The notes beneath the pieces are model-generated. The model saw only the letters and a list, made by a program, of their open reading frames with translations. It had not been told where the DNA came from and did not search any database. A stretch of 64,000 nucleotides of DNA, taken from Bradyrhizobium lablabi. GTDB taxonomy: Bacteria > Pseudomonadota > Alphaproteobacteria > Rhizobiales > Xanthobacteraceae. The DNA lies in contig NZ_JAFCLN010000008.1 in the NCBI RefSeq assembly GCF_018129385.1, positions 186,001 to 250,000 of the forward strand, read 5' to 3'. The translations under genes were made by a program, and so were the position numbers. Position 1 is the first letter of the stretch; each line of letters starts with the position of its first letter. This document shows, one piece after another, positions 25,248-33,707 of the stretch.

Positions 25248-25715
25248 TTACAGCGACGCTGCCCGCACCCGCGCCGGCTCGCCGCGCGCGCCGACGATCA
25301 GCGCCGCCGCATCGCGCGCCGAGAAGGTGTTCGAATGAACGAAGATCCGGTAGTCGGCGGGTCCCTCGGCCGCGAGATAGATCACGGGTTCGGACGCCGC
25401 AGGACTGGCGGAGATCGAGACGAGCTGCGCCGACGGATTGGTCTGGCAGCCGCCGGCCTCGGCATTGTCGATGTCGTCGATCACGGCGAAGTCCGCCGAT
25501 TCGGCGTTCTCCGTGATCAAAACCCTGACGGTTGCCAGCGCCGGATCATCGGTGAAGGCGACGTGCCGCTCGGCTTGCCAGAACAGGGATGTGAGCTGCA
25601 CCGACCTGTCGGCCACCGCGATGCAGGGCCTTGACGCCGCGAACAGTTCGCCGCGCGCAAAGAAGGCGACAATCGCCAGGGGAATGGCCGAGGCCAGAAC
25701 TTTGAAACGCAACAT
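25248..25715 (-). CDS. Exported hypothetical protein
   Basis: The 155-aa protein has a Sec-type signal peptide (FKVLASAIPLAIVAFFARGELFAA) and a mature part of about 125 residues with two Cys (PCIAVAD and GGCQTNP). No family is recognised. The start at 25715 gives a proper signal peptide; an in-frame codon 11 residues upstream also exists. It lies between comM and the hybrid kinase on the same strand. Possibly a periplasmic accessory protein, but no role can be assigned. Confidence 0.7.
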   Translation of the reverse strand: MLRFKVLASAIPLAIVAFFARGELFAASRPCIAVADRSVQLTSLFWQAERHVAFTDDPALATVRVLITENAESADFAVIDDIDNAEAGGCQTNPSAQLVSISASPAASEPVIYLAAEGPADYRIFVHSNTFSARDAAALIVGARGEPARVRAASL

Positions 25716-25822
25716 GGGGTACTCGCCAACCAGCCCTGAGGAACGCAAGGGCTTATGGTTGGTGGAGTCTAAAGAAGAGTGGTTACTGCCGCGTTGACGA
25801 GCGCGATTGCGATTAGGGAAGT

Positions 25823-27361
25823 TTAGGCCGCGCGGCGCAGATCGTCGGCCAATGCACGATAGGACAGCGCTTCGGCCAGATGCAGCCGGCCGATTTTTTC
25901 CGCGCCGTCGAGGTCGGCGAGCGTCCGCGCGACGCGCAGCACGCGGTGATAGCCGCGCGCGGTCAGATGCATGGTCTCGGCGGCGTCGCGCAGCAGCTTT
26001 TGTCCCTGTGCATCGGGTTGGGCAATGGTTTCCAGCAGCGAGGCGGGCGCTTCCGCATTGGTGCGAACGTGCGGCATGCCCGCGGCTTCATATCGCGCGA
26101 GCTGAACGTCACGTGCCGCGGCAACGCGGGCCGCTACTTCCGCCGAGCCTTCGCTCGGCGGCGGCAGGATCAGGTCGGCCGCGGTCACCGCCGGCACCTC
26201 GATCCGCAGGTCGATGCGGTCCATCAGCGGACCGGAGATGCGCATCTGGTAATCCGCGGTGCAGCGGTCGATCCGGCCGCGCTTGCAGGAATAGCCGGGT
26301 TCATAGGCGTGGCCGCAGCGGCAGGGATTCATCGCCGCCACCAGTATGAAGCGCGCCGGATAGGTGACGCGGTGGTTGGCGCGGGACACCGCGACCTCGC
26401 CGTTCTCCAGCGGCTGGCGGAGCGAATCCAGCACGCGCGGATCGAATTCCGGCAACTCGTCGAGGAACAGCACGCCCTGATGCGCCAGCGAGATCTCGCC
26501 GGGTTTTGCGCGCATGCCGCCGCCGGTGAGCGCCGCCATGCTGGCGGAATGATGGGGTGCGCGGAACGGCCGCCGCGCGGTCAGCGCGCCGTCGCGGATT
26601 TCGCCGGCGACGGAAGCGATCATCGACACTTCCAATAGTTCCGACGGCGACAGCGGCGGCAGGATCGAAGGCAGCCGCGCCGCCAGCATCGATTTTCCTG
26701 CGCCGGGCGAGCCGATCATCAAGAGGTGGTGCCCGCCGGCGGCGGCGATCTCCAGCGCGCGCTTGGCGCTCTCCTGCCCCTTGATGTCGCGCAGGTCGAG
26801 CAGTGCTTCCTCGCGCTCATGCACTTTCGGCGATGGCCGAGACAGCACCTGCGTGCCGCGAAAATGATTGGCAATCTGGATCAGCGAACTCGCCGCAATG
26901 ATCTGGATGTCCGGGCTCGCCCACGCCGCCTCGCTGCCGCAGGCCGCCGGACAGATCAGGCCTTCATCACGCGAGTTGGCGCCGATCGCCGCCGGCAACA
27001 CGCCCGCGACCGGTGCGATTGATCCGTCGAGCCCAAGTTCGCCCAGCACCGTGAAGCCGCTCAATGCATCCGGCGGAATGGCGCCGATGGCGGCCATCAG
27101 CCCGAGCGCGATCGGCAGATCGTAGTGGCTGCCTTCCTTCGGCAGGTCGGCGGGCGCGAGATTGACCGTGATCCGCCGCGCCGGCAGCGCCAGCCCCGAG
27201 GCGATCAGCGCCGAGCGCACCCGTTCGCGCGCTTCCGACACCGCCTTGTCGGGCAGGCCGACGATGGCGAAGGCCGGCAGTCCCGGCGCGACCTGCACCT
27301 GCACGTCGACCGCCCGGGCCTCGATCCCCTCAAAGGCTACCGTGGAAACCCGCTGAACCAT
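25823..27361 (-). CDS. comM: YifB/ComM-family Mg-chelatase-like AAA+ ATPase
   Basis: The 512-aa protein has an N-terminal Lon-S5-like fold domain (VQVAPGLPAFAIVGLPDKAVSEARERVRSA). The Mg-chelatase AAA+ core has Walker A GSPGAGKSMLAARLP and Walker B VLFLDELPEF. A C-terminal helical domain begins LTARGYHRVLRVARTLADL. ComM is a hexameric helicase that promotes branch migration during integration of DNA taken up by transformation. Four Cys around HAYEPGYSCKRGRI may bind zinc. Full-length and intact. Confidence 0.93.
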   Translation of the reverse strand: MVQRVSTVAFEGIEARAVDVQVQVAPGLPAFAIVGLPDKAVSEARERVRSALIASGLALPARRITVNLAPADLPKEGSHYDLPIALGLMAAIGAIPPDALSGFTVLGELGLDGSIAPVAGVLPAAIGANSRDEGLICPAACGSEAAWASPDIQIIAASSLIQIANHFRGTQVLSRPSPKVHEREEALLDLRDIKGQESAKRALEIAAAGGHHLLMIGSPGAGKSMLAARLPSILPPLSPSELLEVSMIASVAGEIRDGALTARRPFRAPHHSASMAALTGGGMRAKPGEISLAHQGVLFLDELPEFDPRVLDSLRQPLENGEVAVSRANHRVTYPARFILVAAMNPCRCGHAYEPGYSCKRGRIDRCTADYQMRISGPLMDRIDLRIEVPAVTAADLILPPPSEGSAEVAARVAAARDVQLARYEAAGMPHVRTNAEAPASLLETIAQPDAQGQKLLRDAAETMHLTARGYHRVLRVARTLADLDGAEKIGRLHLAEALSYRALADDLRRAA

Positions 27362-27462
27362 GCCGCCCCTCTTCCGGAGCGGAAGGTAGCGGAGGCAGCG
27401 AGGTTCGGCAAGAACATTAAGAGAACAGAAAATGAGTCTGAAATCAATGACTTACTAAGCAC

Positions 27463-27491
27463 TTGATTCTTATCATAGAATCGGCTATATT
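27463..27491 (+). promoter_or_regulatory. Strong sigma-70-like promoter of a candidate small RNA
   Basis: TTGATT (27463-27468), a 17-bp spacer and TATATT (27486-27491) form a near-consensus promoter within a locally AT-rich patch. The predicted start is near 27498. No open reading frame follows before a terminator 80-110 bp downstream. Confidence 0.75.
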
Positions 27492-27497
27492 GGACTC

Positions 27498-27607
27498 AAT
27501 CCGCTGAATACCTGTAAAGGGTGGAAACACCTGTTAAGGGAAACCTTCATCGGAGGGAGAGGGTGTTTCGCCCTCGCCGGGGGCTTCTTAGGCCCCCGTT
27601 TCTTTTA
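27498..27607 (+). ncRNA. Candidate small RNA of about 108 nt
   Basis: The predicted transcript is framed by a near-consensus promoter and a terminator with a T-rich tail. It contains no start codon with a credible frame. Two copies of a 12-mer, ACCTGTAAAGGG (27510-27521) and ACCTGTTAAGGG (27529-27540), recur with a 19-nt period. A GAGGG-TGTTTCG-CCCTC hairpin lies upstream of the terminator stem. It is convergent with the DUF3800 gene; the T-tract overlaps that gene's stop codon. I cannot assign it to a known RNA family. A search with a covariance model and RNA-seq would decide. Confidence 0.6.
27579..27607 (+). terminator. Rho-independent terminator of the candidate sRNA
   Basis: GGGGGC (27579-27584), a 7-nt loop and GCCCCC (27592-27597) are followed by GTTTCTTTT. 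There is no T-run on the other side, so it acts on the plus strand. Confidence 0.8.
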
Positions 27608-28384
27608 CGGCAGCCACTTTCGGCCCCATCCGTCAATTTGACCTGTTTTCGGATTCCTAGCGTAGTGTGTCCGATCAAGAATCTCGACTATTCTTTTGCC
27701 AAAGGCCGCCTTCATTGGTTCGCCGGTGAAAACGGCCTTAAGGGCCTGATGGCTTGGATTCGCAATCATCTCTACAAGCTGAAGTCCGCAAACATTGTTC
27801 GGCTTGGGATCGAATTTCAGCTCATGTGAGGTTAGGCAACGTTGAACAATATTGGGCGGAATGTGCTCCGTTCCATTTCGGTAAATGTACCGAAACGAGT
27901 TCTTCAGTGCCTTATCGACCTTAGGGTACCTCGGCTCAGCGACAACGTCGCCGGTGAGATGATGCCGATTGAGCCACAGAACATACCGCTCCACCAAGGT
28001 ACGCATGCAATAATGGTACGGATTGAAGTGCCATACTTGGTAGCGATTAACGTGTTCGTGCTTGTCGATGATGACCGTATTCGCGATATAGGGCAGGCGC
28101 TCGATTAGTTGCAGGATTTGATTCTCCCACGCTGCATTCGTCGTAGGGTCACGTAGGGCTTCGAAGGGTGCTTCTTTTCGAAGAATTTCTTTCCTGTGCA
28201 AAATCACCGGATTGTTGATCGGATGGTGATTAAAGAAAGTCGTTTTGATGCGCTCGATCTCTGGCCTAATAATGTTGTCATGACTGCGTACTTTGGTCGT
28301 AATCCCAGTAATGCTTAGGAAGCGCTCGGACGGCGTCGTAACGTCGTCATTGCCGACCTCGTCAATGTATAGACGGCAAGTCAT
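27605..28384 (-). CDS. DUF3800 domain protein
   Basis: The 259-aa protein has DUF3800 landmarks: an N-terminal RLYIDEVGND (family pattern YIDESG), a central acidic IDKHEH, and a C-terminal CGLQLVEMIANPSHQALKA (family pattern LQLADL-A). The fold is considered RNase H-like with a cluster of carboxylates. Members occur scattered in accessory and mobile regions, and their substrates are not established. Codon use is less GC-rich than the flanking genes, consistent with acquisition. It is the second gene of a two-gene unit, 18 bp after a 65-aa partner. It ends in the T-tract of a convergent sRNA. Confidence 0.8.
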   Translation of the reverse strand: MTCRLYIDEVGNDDVTTPSERFLSITGITTKVRSHDNIIRPEIERIKTTFFNHHPINNPVILHRKEILRKEAPFEALRDPTTNAAWENQILQLIERLPYIANTVIIDKHEHVNRYQVWHFNPYHYCMRTLVERYVLWLNRHHLTGDVVAEPRYPKVDKALKNSFRYIYRNGTEHIPPNIVQRCLTSHELKFDPKPNNVCGLQLVEMIANPSHQALKAVFTGEPMKAAFGKRIVEILDRTHYARNPKTGQIDGWGRKWLP

Positions 28385-28402
28385 GCCAAGGGGCTACGGT
28401 GG

Positions 28403-28600
28403 TCAGCGGAAGCCTTTGGTGGTCTGCAAACACTCGGAATAGGTGTCAAGAACCCACTTCCGATCAGCAGTCGTCCACCCCGAGCTGAGGTCACCGGTAT
28501 GAAATGCCTTCCGTTCGATCCGTTGTATATCTAACAGCAAACGGTAGGCGACGTGTTCGGGCGAGTTTTCGCCAATGTGAACTACGGGGGCGTCGGCCAT
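28403..28600 (-). CDS. Small hypothetical protein paired with the DUF3800 gene
   Basis: The 65-aa acidic/basic mixed protein begins ADAPVVHIGENSPEHVAYRL and ends SECLQTTKGFR, with no membrane segment. The start is fixed by GGAG 6 bp upstream of the ATG at 28600; the frame stays open upstream without a better site. It is 18 bp from the DUF3800 gene and on the same strand, so the pair is probably one operon. It could be a regulator or partner of that protein. No family recognised. Confidence 0.65.
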   Translation of the reverse strand: MADAPVVHIGENSPEHVAYRLLLDIQRIERKAFHTGDLSSGWTTADRKWVLDTYSECLQTTKGFR

Positions 28601-28721
28601 GGGAATCTCCAGTTGTTGCCTGAAGGCGTACAACTGCAGCGAGTCGCCAAACCCCTGCAAGCTCCAAAACGCCTAGACGTTTGATTTCGGTGGAGAACAC
28701 CACGAACCAAAACCAACAGGG

Positions 28722-28744
28722 AAGGGGGCAGCCTGGCTGCCCCC
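28722..28744 (-). terminator. Terminator of the metallo-beta-lactamase-fold gene
   Basis: GGGGGCAG (28724-28731) and CTGCCCCC (28737-28744) pair with a 5-nt loop. On the minus strand it lies just past the stop codon at 28757 and is followed by TTCCCTG. The T-tract is weak but the stem is strong. Confidence 0.65.
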
Positions 28745-28756
28745 AAAAGCGTTACC

Positions 28757-29728
28757 CTAAAGCTGCATCACCATCGCGGCTGGATAATAATGGAATCCGT
28801 CACCGGCCTTGGCGATGTTGCCGAAGCCCGGCCAGGCGTAGTGATAGGACATGACCGGCAGCTTGTTGGTCGCGATCATGTCGAGCAGCTTCACCCGCGT
28901 CGCCGCTGCCTGTTTCGGATCGGTGTCATAGGAAAACTCCATCCGTGGCTTCTCAAGCAACAAAATGTGGTGGTGCGAGAGGTCGCCGAGGAAGACGAAG
29001 GATTTGCCGGCCGAAGACACCGTGAAGATGGTGTGGCCGACGGTGTGTCCGGGGGCTCCGATCGCCTGCACGCCGGGCAAGAATTCCTGGCCGTCCTTGA
29101 TGAAGACGATGCGATCGCGCACCGGCATCAGGTTCTTGCGGGCGTGAACCACAAAGTCCTTCAAGTCGCTCCCGAGCTTGCCTTCGTCGGTCCAGAAATC
29201 GAAGTCGGCCTGCGTGATGTAGTACTGCGCATTCGGGAACAGCGGCTTGCCGTCGTCGCCGACGATGCCGCCGATATGGTCGATATGGGCGTGCGAGCAC
29301 ACCACCGCATCGATGTCGCCGGGCTTGATGCCGGCTTCCGCCATGCTCTTCTGCTGCCGGCCGGTCGTCGGCCCAAACGCTTTCGAGGTGCCCATGCCGG
29401 TGTCGAACAGGATCAGCTTGTCGCCGGTGTTGACGATCGGCGAGTTCTGCTCGAGCACGACATTGTTGGGATCGAGGAAGTTGTCGGAGAGCATCTTCTT
29501 CACTTCGTCATCGGACACGCCGACGAAGGTGCCCTTGGGCGGACCGAGCGGCAGCGGGCCGTCGGAAACGACGGTGACTTCGGCATCGCCGAGCATGAGG
29601 CGATGCCAGTAGGGCGTCTGCGTGCCGAGCTTGGGCGCGCGGGCGAGCGCGGTGCCGCCGAGCATGGTCGAGGCGCCGAGGCCGGCGCCGAGGGCAAGGA
29701 GAGAGCGTCGCGATAGTTGGGTCGTCAT
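28757..29728 (-). CDS. Tat-exported metallo-beta-lactamase-fold hydrolase
   Basis: The 323-aa protein has a twin-arginine signal (SRRSLLALGAGLGAS, then cleavage near ALA). The MBL domain has the zinc motif SHAHIDHIGG (HxHxDH), a downstream GAPGHTVGH and a metal Asp in LGDLSHHH. The family contains lactonases, glyoxalase II and other hydrolases; the exact substrate is not visible. The start is set by GGAGG 6-7 bp upstream of the ATG at 29728. It stands alone between a terminator and gshB. Confidence 0.87.
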   Translation of the reverse strand: MTTQLSRRSLLALGAGLGASTMLGGTALARAPKLGTQTPYWHRLMLGDAEVTVVSDGPLPLGPPKGTFVGVSDDEVKKMLSDNFLDPNNVVLEQNSPIVNTGDKLILFDTGMGTSKAFGPTTGRQQKSMAEAGIKPGDIDAVVCSHAHIDHIGGIVGDDGKPLFPNAQYYITQADFDFWTDEGKLGSDLKDFVVHARKNLMPVRDRIVFIKDGQEFLPGVQAIGAPGHTVGHTIFTVSSAGKSFVFLGDLSHHHILLLEKPRMEFSYDTDPKQAAATRVKLLDMIATNKLPVMSYHYAWPGFGNIAKAGDGFHYYPAAMVMQL

Positions 29729-29875
29729 TCGTTCCTCCACATTCTCGTTTTTCGTTGCGGCGACCGCCCAGCCCCACGCACGGCGCGCGCATCTACATGC
29801 TGCGCCCGCCCTGACAAGCTGGCAAGTGGTCTCAGTCTGGAACGAATGCAGGGCTGAGCAAGCCGCCGCGCATGA

Positions 29876-30823
29876 TCAGGCTTTGGCGCGCTTGGCCTCG
29901 ATGGTATCCCAGATCATTGCCGCCACATCCGGCCCGTTCAGCCGCTGGATCGCGCGGATGCCCGTGGGCGAGGTGACGTTGATCTCGGTGAGATTGCCGT
30001 CGATCACGTCGATGCCGACGAACAGGAGTCCGCGCTCGCGCAGGGCCGGGCCGAGCGTGGCGCAGATTTCGCGCTCGCGCGGCGACAGGTCGGTGGCATG
30101 CGCGGCGCCGCCGCGGACCATGTTGGAGCGCAGATCGTCCGCCGCCGGCACGCGGTTGACGGCGCCGGCGAACTCGCCGTCGACCAGGATGATGCGCTTG
30201 TCGCCATGCTTCACCTCGGGGAGGAAGCGCTGGATCACCCAGGGCTCCCTGAAGGTCACCGAGAACATGTCGAACAGCGAGCCGAAATTCATGTCCTGCG
30301 GCATGATGCGGAACACCGCGGCGCCGCCATGGCCATGCAACGGCTTCATCACGACCGCGCCGTGCTGGTCGCGGAACGCGTTGATCTCGTCGAGATCGCG
30401 CGAGATCAGCGTCGGCGGCATCAACTGCGGAAAGTTCATGACGAACAGTTTTTCCGGTGCGTTGCGCACGGAAGCGGGGTTGTTCACCACCAATGTCTTC
30501 GGATGAATGCGCTCCAGGAAATGCGTCGAGGTGATGTAGGCGAGGTCGAACGGCGGATCCTGCCGCAGCAGGATCACGTCGAATCCGTTCAGCGCCTCGC
30601 GCTTCGGCTCACCCAACGTGAAGTGATCGCCGACCTCGTCGCGCACGGTCAGCAATTGCACCGGCGCCACCAGCTCCTCGCCGACCAGCGAAAGCTTGTC
30701 CGGGGTGTAATAGGAAATGCCGTGGCCGCGCTTTTGCGCTTCCAGCAGCAGCGCGAAGGTGGAATCGCCGCGGATGTTGATGCGCGCGATGGGGTCCATC
30801 TGGACGGCGACGTTCAATTTCAT
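29876..30823 (-). CDS. gshB: Glutathione synthetase
   Basis: Joins gamma-glutamylcysteine and glycine with ATP, the second step of glutathione synthesis. The 315-aa prokaryotic type begins LNVAVQMDPIARINIRGDST. The ATP-grasp motifs VMKPLHGHGGAAVFRI and the metal site GIDVIDGNLTEINVTSPTG are present. Downstream on the message, yraN and rsmI are upstream genes of the same minus-strand run (rsmI-yraN-gshB), the usual Rhizobiales order. Confidence 0.96.
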   Translation of the reverse strand: MKLNVAVQMDPIARINIRGDSTFALLLEAQKRGHGISYYTPDKLSLVGEELVAPVQLLTVRDEVGDHFTLGEPKREALNGFDVILLRQDPPFDLAYITSTHFLERIHPKTLVVNNPASVRNAPEKLFVMNFPQLMPPTLISRDLDEINAFRDQHGAVVMKPLHGHGGAAVFRIMPQDMNFGSLFDMFSVTFREPWVIQRFLPEVKHGDKRIILVDGEFAGAVNRVPAADDLRSNMVRGGAAHATDLSPREREICATLGPALRERGLLFVGIDVIDGNLTEINVTSPTGIRAIQRLNGPDVAAMIWDTIEAKRAKA

Positions 30824-30853
30824 TGGGAAGGGTCCGGCTTGGAGGGAGGTATC

Positions 30854-31267
30854 TTAGGGACTAGCGTCGAAGGCGGCCAATAAATGGCGCGGCAGGCTTT
30901 TCGGCGCAATCAGCATGGCGTCGAAACGCAGCTCGAATTCGGCATGCTCGGGATGCGCCATCAGCCAGGCCTGCGCAGCCGCGATGATGCGCTGCTGCTG
31001 GCGCGGCGTCACGGCGTAGGCGGCGTCATCCAGGCTGGCGCGGGCTTTTACCTCGATGAAGGCGACCAAATTGCGCCTCTTTGCCACCAGGTCGATCTCG
31101 CCATAGGGCGTGCGGAAGCGCTTTGCGAGAATGCGATAGCCTTTGGCGATCAGCCAGGCGGCCGCACGGCTTTCCGCGGAAAGCCCGGTGCGAAAGGCGG
31201 CCACGCGCTCCGGTGAAGCGGTTTTTGCGGCGGGCTTTGGCGGCGCGGCGTCGTCAGTCTTCGCCAT
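30854..31267 (-). CDS. yraN: YraN family (UPF0102) endonuclease-fold protein
   Basis: The 137-aa protein has the restriction-endonuclease-like core: RAAAWLIAKGYRILAKRFRTPYGEIDLVAKR and VAFIEVKARASLDDA (the acidic and E-x-K residues of the PD-(D/E)XK fold). Its biological role is unclear. The ATG at 31267 lies inside the rsmI 3' end (14-bp overlap), and the two genes form a conserved pair. The open frame further upstream duplicates rsmI sequence and is not used. Confidence 0.88.
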   Translation of the reverse strand: MAKTDDAAPPKPAAKTASPERVAAFRTGLSAESRAAAWLIAKGYRILAKRFRTPYGEIDLVAKRRNLVAFIEVKARASLDDAAYAVTPRQQQRIIAAAQAWLMAHPEHAEFELRFDAMLIAPKSLPRHLLAAFDASP

Positions 31268-32207
31268 GCCCGCCCCGGATTTCTTTCGCGAGCTCGAGCG
31301 CGCGGGCATAGACCTCGCGGCGCGGCCGGCCGGATAGTTCAACGGCATGTGCGACGGAATCCTTGACGCTGTCGCGCTGGAGCGAGGAACGCAAGAGATC
31401 GTCGAGCTCGCCTTCCGCCATGACTTTTGCGCCGGCGGCGGGCGGGCCGATCACCAGCACGAACTCGCCGCGGGTTTCCAACGTGTCCGCCTTTGCCGCC
31501 AACTCGGCGAGGGACGCGCGCAAAATGTCCTCGTGCAGCTTGGTCAATTCGCGGCAGATCGCGCCGTCGCGGCCTCCCATGATGCCGGCGAGATCGCGCA
31601 AGCTGTCCTGCACGCGGTTGCCGGATTCGAACATGACCAGCGTCGCGTCGATCTTGGCAAGCTCCGCCAGCCGGGCGCGGCGTGCGCCCTCCTTGGCCGG
31701 CAAAAATCCCTCGAAGAAAAATCGATCGGTCGGCAGCGCGGCCACGGACAGTGCCGTCAGGACCGACGAAGCGCCCGGCACCGCGATGACGGCGTGCCCG
31801 GCGGCGCAGGCCTCGCGCACGAGCTTGAAGCCGGGGTCGGAAATCAGCGGTGTGCCGGCGTCCGATACCAGCGCGATCGACGCGCCCTGCGCCAGCCGCT
31901 CGAGCAGTTTTGGGCGCGCGGTGGCGGCGTTGTGCTCATGGTAAGGCGAAAGCTGCACTGATATCGCGTAGCGCTCGGTCAGGCGGCGGGTGATCCGCGT
32001 GTCCTCGCAGGCGATCAGGTCGACGCCGGCCAGCGTCTCCAGCGCCCGCAATGTGATGTCGCCGAGATTGCCGATGGGGGTGGCGACCAGATGCAGGCCG
32101 GGAACCGGCTTCGGCGCCGTCAGGACATGGCCGGCAATGGAAAAAGAGCGGGTGGAAGAACCCGTTTCCTCCTCAGACCCGTATATTGATCCGGCTTTTG
32201 GGCGCAT
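31254..32207 (-). CDS. rsmI: 16S rRNA (cytidine-2'-O) methyltransferase RsmI
   Basis: Methylates the 2'-O of C1402 in 16S rRNA. The 317-aa protein has a 35-residue polar N-terminal extension and then the tetrapyrrole-methylase-like domain: VATPIGNLGDITLRALE, CEDTRITRRL, LVSDAGTPLISDPG and PGASSVLTALSVAALPTD. It is first in the run rsmI-yraN-gshB. It is divergent from the lipoprotein gene 218 bp away. Confidence 0.95.
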   Translation of the reverse strand: MRPKAGSIYGSEEETGSSTRSFSIAGHVLTAPKPVPGLHLVATPIGNLGDITLRALETLAGVDLIACEDTRITRRLTERYAISVQLSPYHEHNAATARPKLLERLAQGASIALVSDAGTPLISDPGFKLVREACAAGHAVIAVPGASSVLTALSVAALPTDRFFFEGFLPAKEGARRARLAELAKIDATLVMFESGNRVQDSLRDLAGIMGGRDGAICRELTKLHEDILRASLAELAAKADTLETRGEFVLVIGPPAAGAKVMAEGELDDLLRSSLQRDSVKDSVAHAVELSGRPRREVYARALELAKEIRGGHGED

Positions 32208-32290
32208 AATGTCAATCTAGAGGGGAAGGCGCGCTGACGCCATTGGTGTTGGGGGTACAGCGCAGCGGCGGGCAAGGACGGCTCCTGCAA

Positions 32291-32319
32291 TTGGCAACGC
32301 GGCCACAGGACCTTATCCT
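32291..32319 (+). promoter_or_regulatory. Probable promoter of the LpoA-like lipoprotein gene
   Basis: TTGGCA (32291-32296), a 17-bp spacer and TATCCT (32314-32319) are followed by a perfect 12-bp palindrome TTGGTTAACCAA at 32326-32337, which sits at the expected start site and could be an operator. The gene starts about 100 bp downstream. Confidence 0.55.
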
Positions 32320-32425
32320 TTTGGCTTGGTTAACCAATCGCCGACACTATGTCTGAATCCATGCCCCCCGATCGTCTGGAGCAGGGAGTCCTGGCCGATC
32401 CCGGTCGGTCAAGAGAAGAGATGGA

Positions 32426-33625
32426 ATGACGGATCCGCTCGATCCCAAATCTAAGCCGCCGGCGGCGACCCGGCGTACGGCGATTGGCCTCATTCTCGGT
32501 GCGCCCCTGCTCGGGGCCTGCGCCAGCGTCCAGCAAACCTTTAGTCAGTTCGGCTCGCAGCCTGAGGGGCCCGCCGGACCGCCGCAAGAGGGCGTCGCGG
32601 TCGGCACTGGCCAGATCAAGGTCGGCCTGGTCCTGCCGCTGTCGGGCGCCGGCAATGCCGGCGTCGCCGCCCAGTCGATGAAGAATGCCGCCGAGATGGC
32701 GCTGGCGGAATTCCAGAATCCGAACATCCAGCTCCTGATCAAGGACGACGGCGCAACACCGCAAGGCGCCGGCCAGAGCACGCAACAGGCGCTGAGCGAA
32801 GGCGCCGAGATCATTCTGGGGCCGCTGTTCGCGGTCTCGGTTCCCGCCGCCGCGCAGCTCACCCGCACCCGCGGCGTGAACGTGATTGCGTTCTCCACCG
32901 ATTCCAGCGTCGCCGGCCGCGGGGTGTATCTGCTGAGTTTCCTGCCGGAGTCCGACATCAACCGGATCGTCGACTACGCGGCGGGCACCGGAAAGCGATC
33001 CTTTGCGGCGCTGGTGCCTGATAACGCCTATGGCAATGTGGTGGAGGCGGCGTTCAAGCAGGCGGTCGGCCGCAGGGGCGGACGCATCGTCGCGTTCGAG
33101 AAATATGGCGCCGACCGTTCCACTCCGGCGCGGACGGTGGCGCAATCGCTCGGTTCCGCCGACGCGCTGCTGATTGCCGATGACGGCGAGTCGGTGGTGG
33201 CGACGGCGGATGCGCTGACCGCGGCGGGCGCCAATTTGCGGAACATCCAGTTGCTCGGCACCGGCCTGTGGGACAATCCGCGGGTGTTCGCGAGCCAGTC
33301 GCTACAGGGCGGTCTCTACGCCGCGCCCGATCCGTCGGGCTTCCGGGCATTCGCCGGCCGCTATCGCAGTCGGTTCGGCAACGACCCGGTCCGCACCGCG
33401 ACACTCGCCTATGACGCGGTCGCGCTGGTCGCCGCGCTGGCGCGGACGCAAGGCGGGCAACGCTTCGCCGCGGAAACGCTCACCAATCCGTCGGGCTTTG
33501 CCGGCATCGACGGCCTGTTCCGCTTCCGCTCCGACGGCACCAATGAGCGCGGGCTCGCCGTGATGAAAGTGACCACCGGCGGCGGCGTCGCGGTCGCGGG
33601 CTCGCCGAAGAGTTTTGGGGCGTAG
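32426..33625 (+). CDS. Penicillin-binding protein activator-like lipoprotein
   Basis: The 399-aa protein has a lipoprotein signal (AIGLILGAPLLGAC, with the lipobox LGAC) and a periplasmic-binding-protein type I fold: IKVGLVLPLSGAGNAGVAAQ, EIILGPLFAVSVPAAA and LAYDAVALVAALAR. This is the LivK-like domain of the LpoA family, which activates peptidoglycan synthases from the outer membrane. Enterobacterial LpoA carries an additional N-terminal TPR domain that is absent here. A binding protein for small ligands is the alternative. Divergent from rsmI. Confidence 0.83.
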   Translation: MTDPLDPKSKPPAATRRTAIGLILGAPLLGACASVQQTFSQFGSQPEGPAGPPQEGVAVGTGQIKVGLVLPLSGAGNAGVAAQSMKNAAEMALAEFQNPNIQLLIKDDGATPQGAGQSTQQALSEGAEIILGPLFAVSVPAAAQLTRTRGVNVIAFSTDSSVAGRGVYLLSFLPESDINRIVDYAAGTGKRSFAALVPDNAYGNVVEAAFKQAVGRRGGRIVAFEKYGADRSTPARTVAQSLGSADALLIADDGESVVATADALTAAGANLRNIQLLGTGLWDNPRVFASQSLQGGLYAAPDPSGFRAFAGRYRSRFGNDPVRTATLAYDAVALVAALARTQGGQRFAAETLTNPSGFAGIDGLFRFRSDGTNERGLAVMKVTTGGGVAVAGSPKSFGA

Positions 33626-33707
33626 GCCTCCCCCCCCCCAATTCCTACTGTGCATGGGGTTGTTTTGCGTTTTTTGGTTTGGCCGCCTTGATTCCGGCCC
33701 GAATCGG

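Noticed and set aside
27498..27607. Type III toxin-antitoxin (toxI-like repeat RNA) as an explanation of the sRNA and DUF3800 gene
   Set aside because: There are only two short repeats, and the RNA and DUF3800 genes converge, whereas type III antitoxin RNA lies upstream and in the same direction as the toxin gene.
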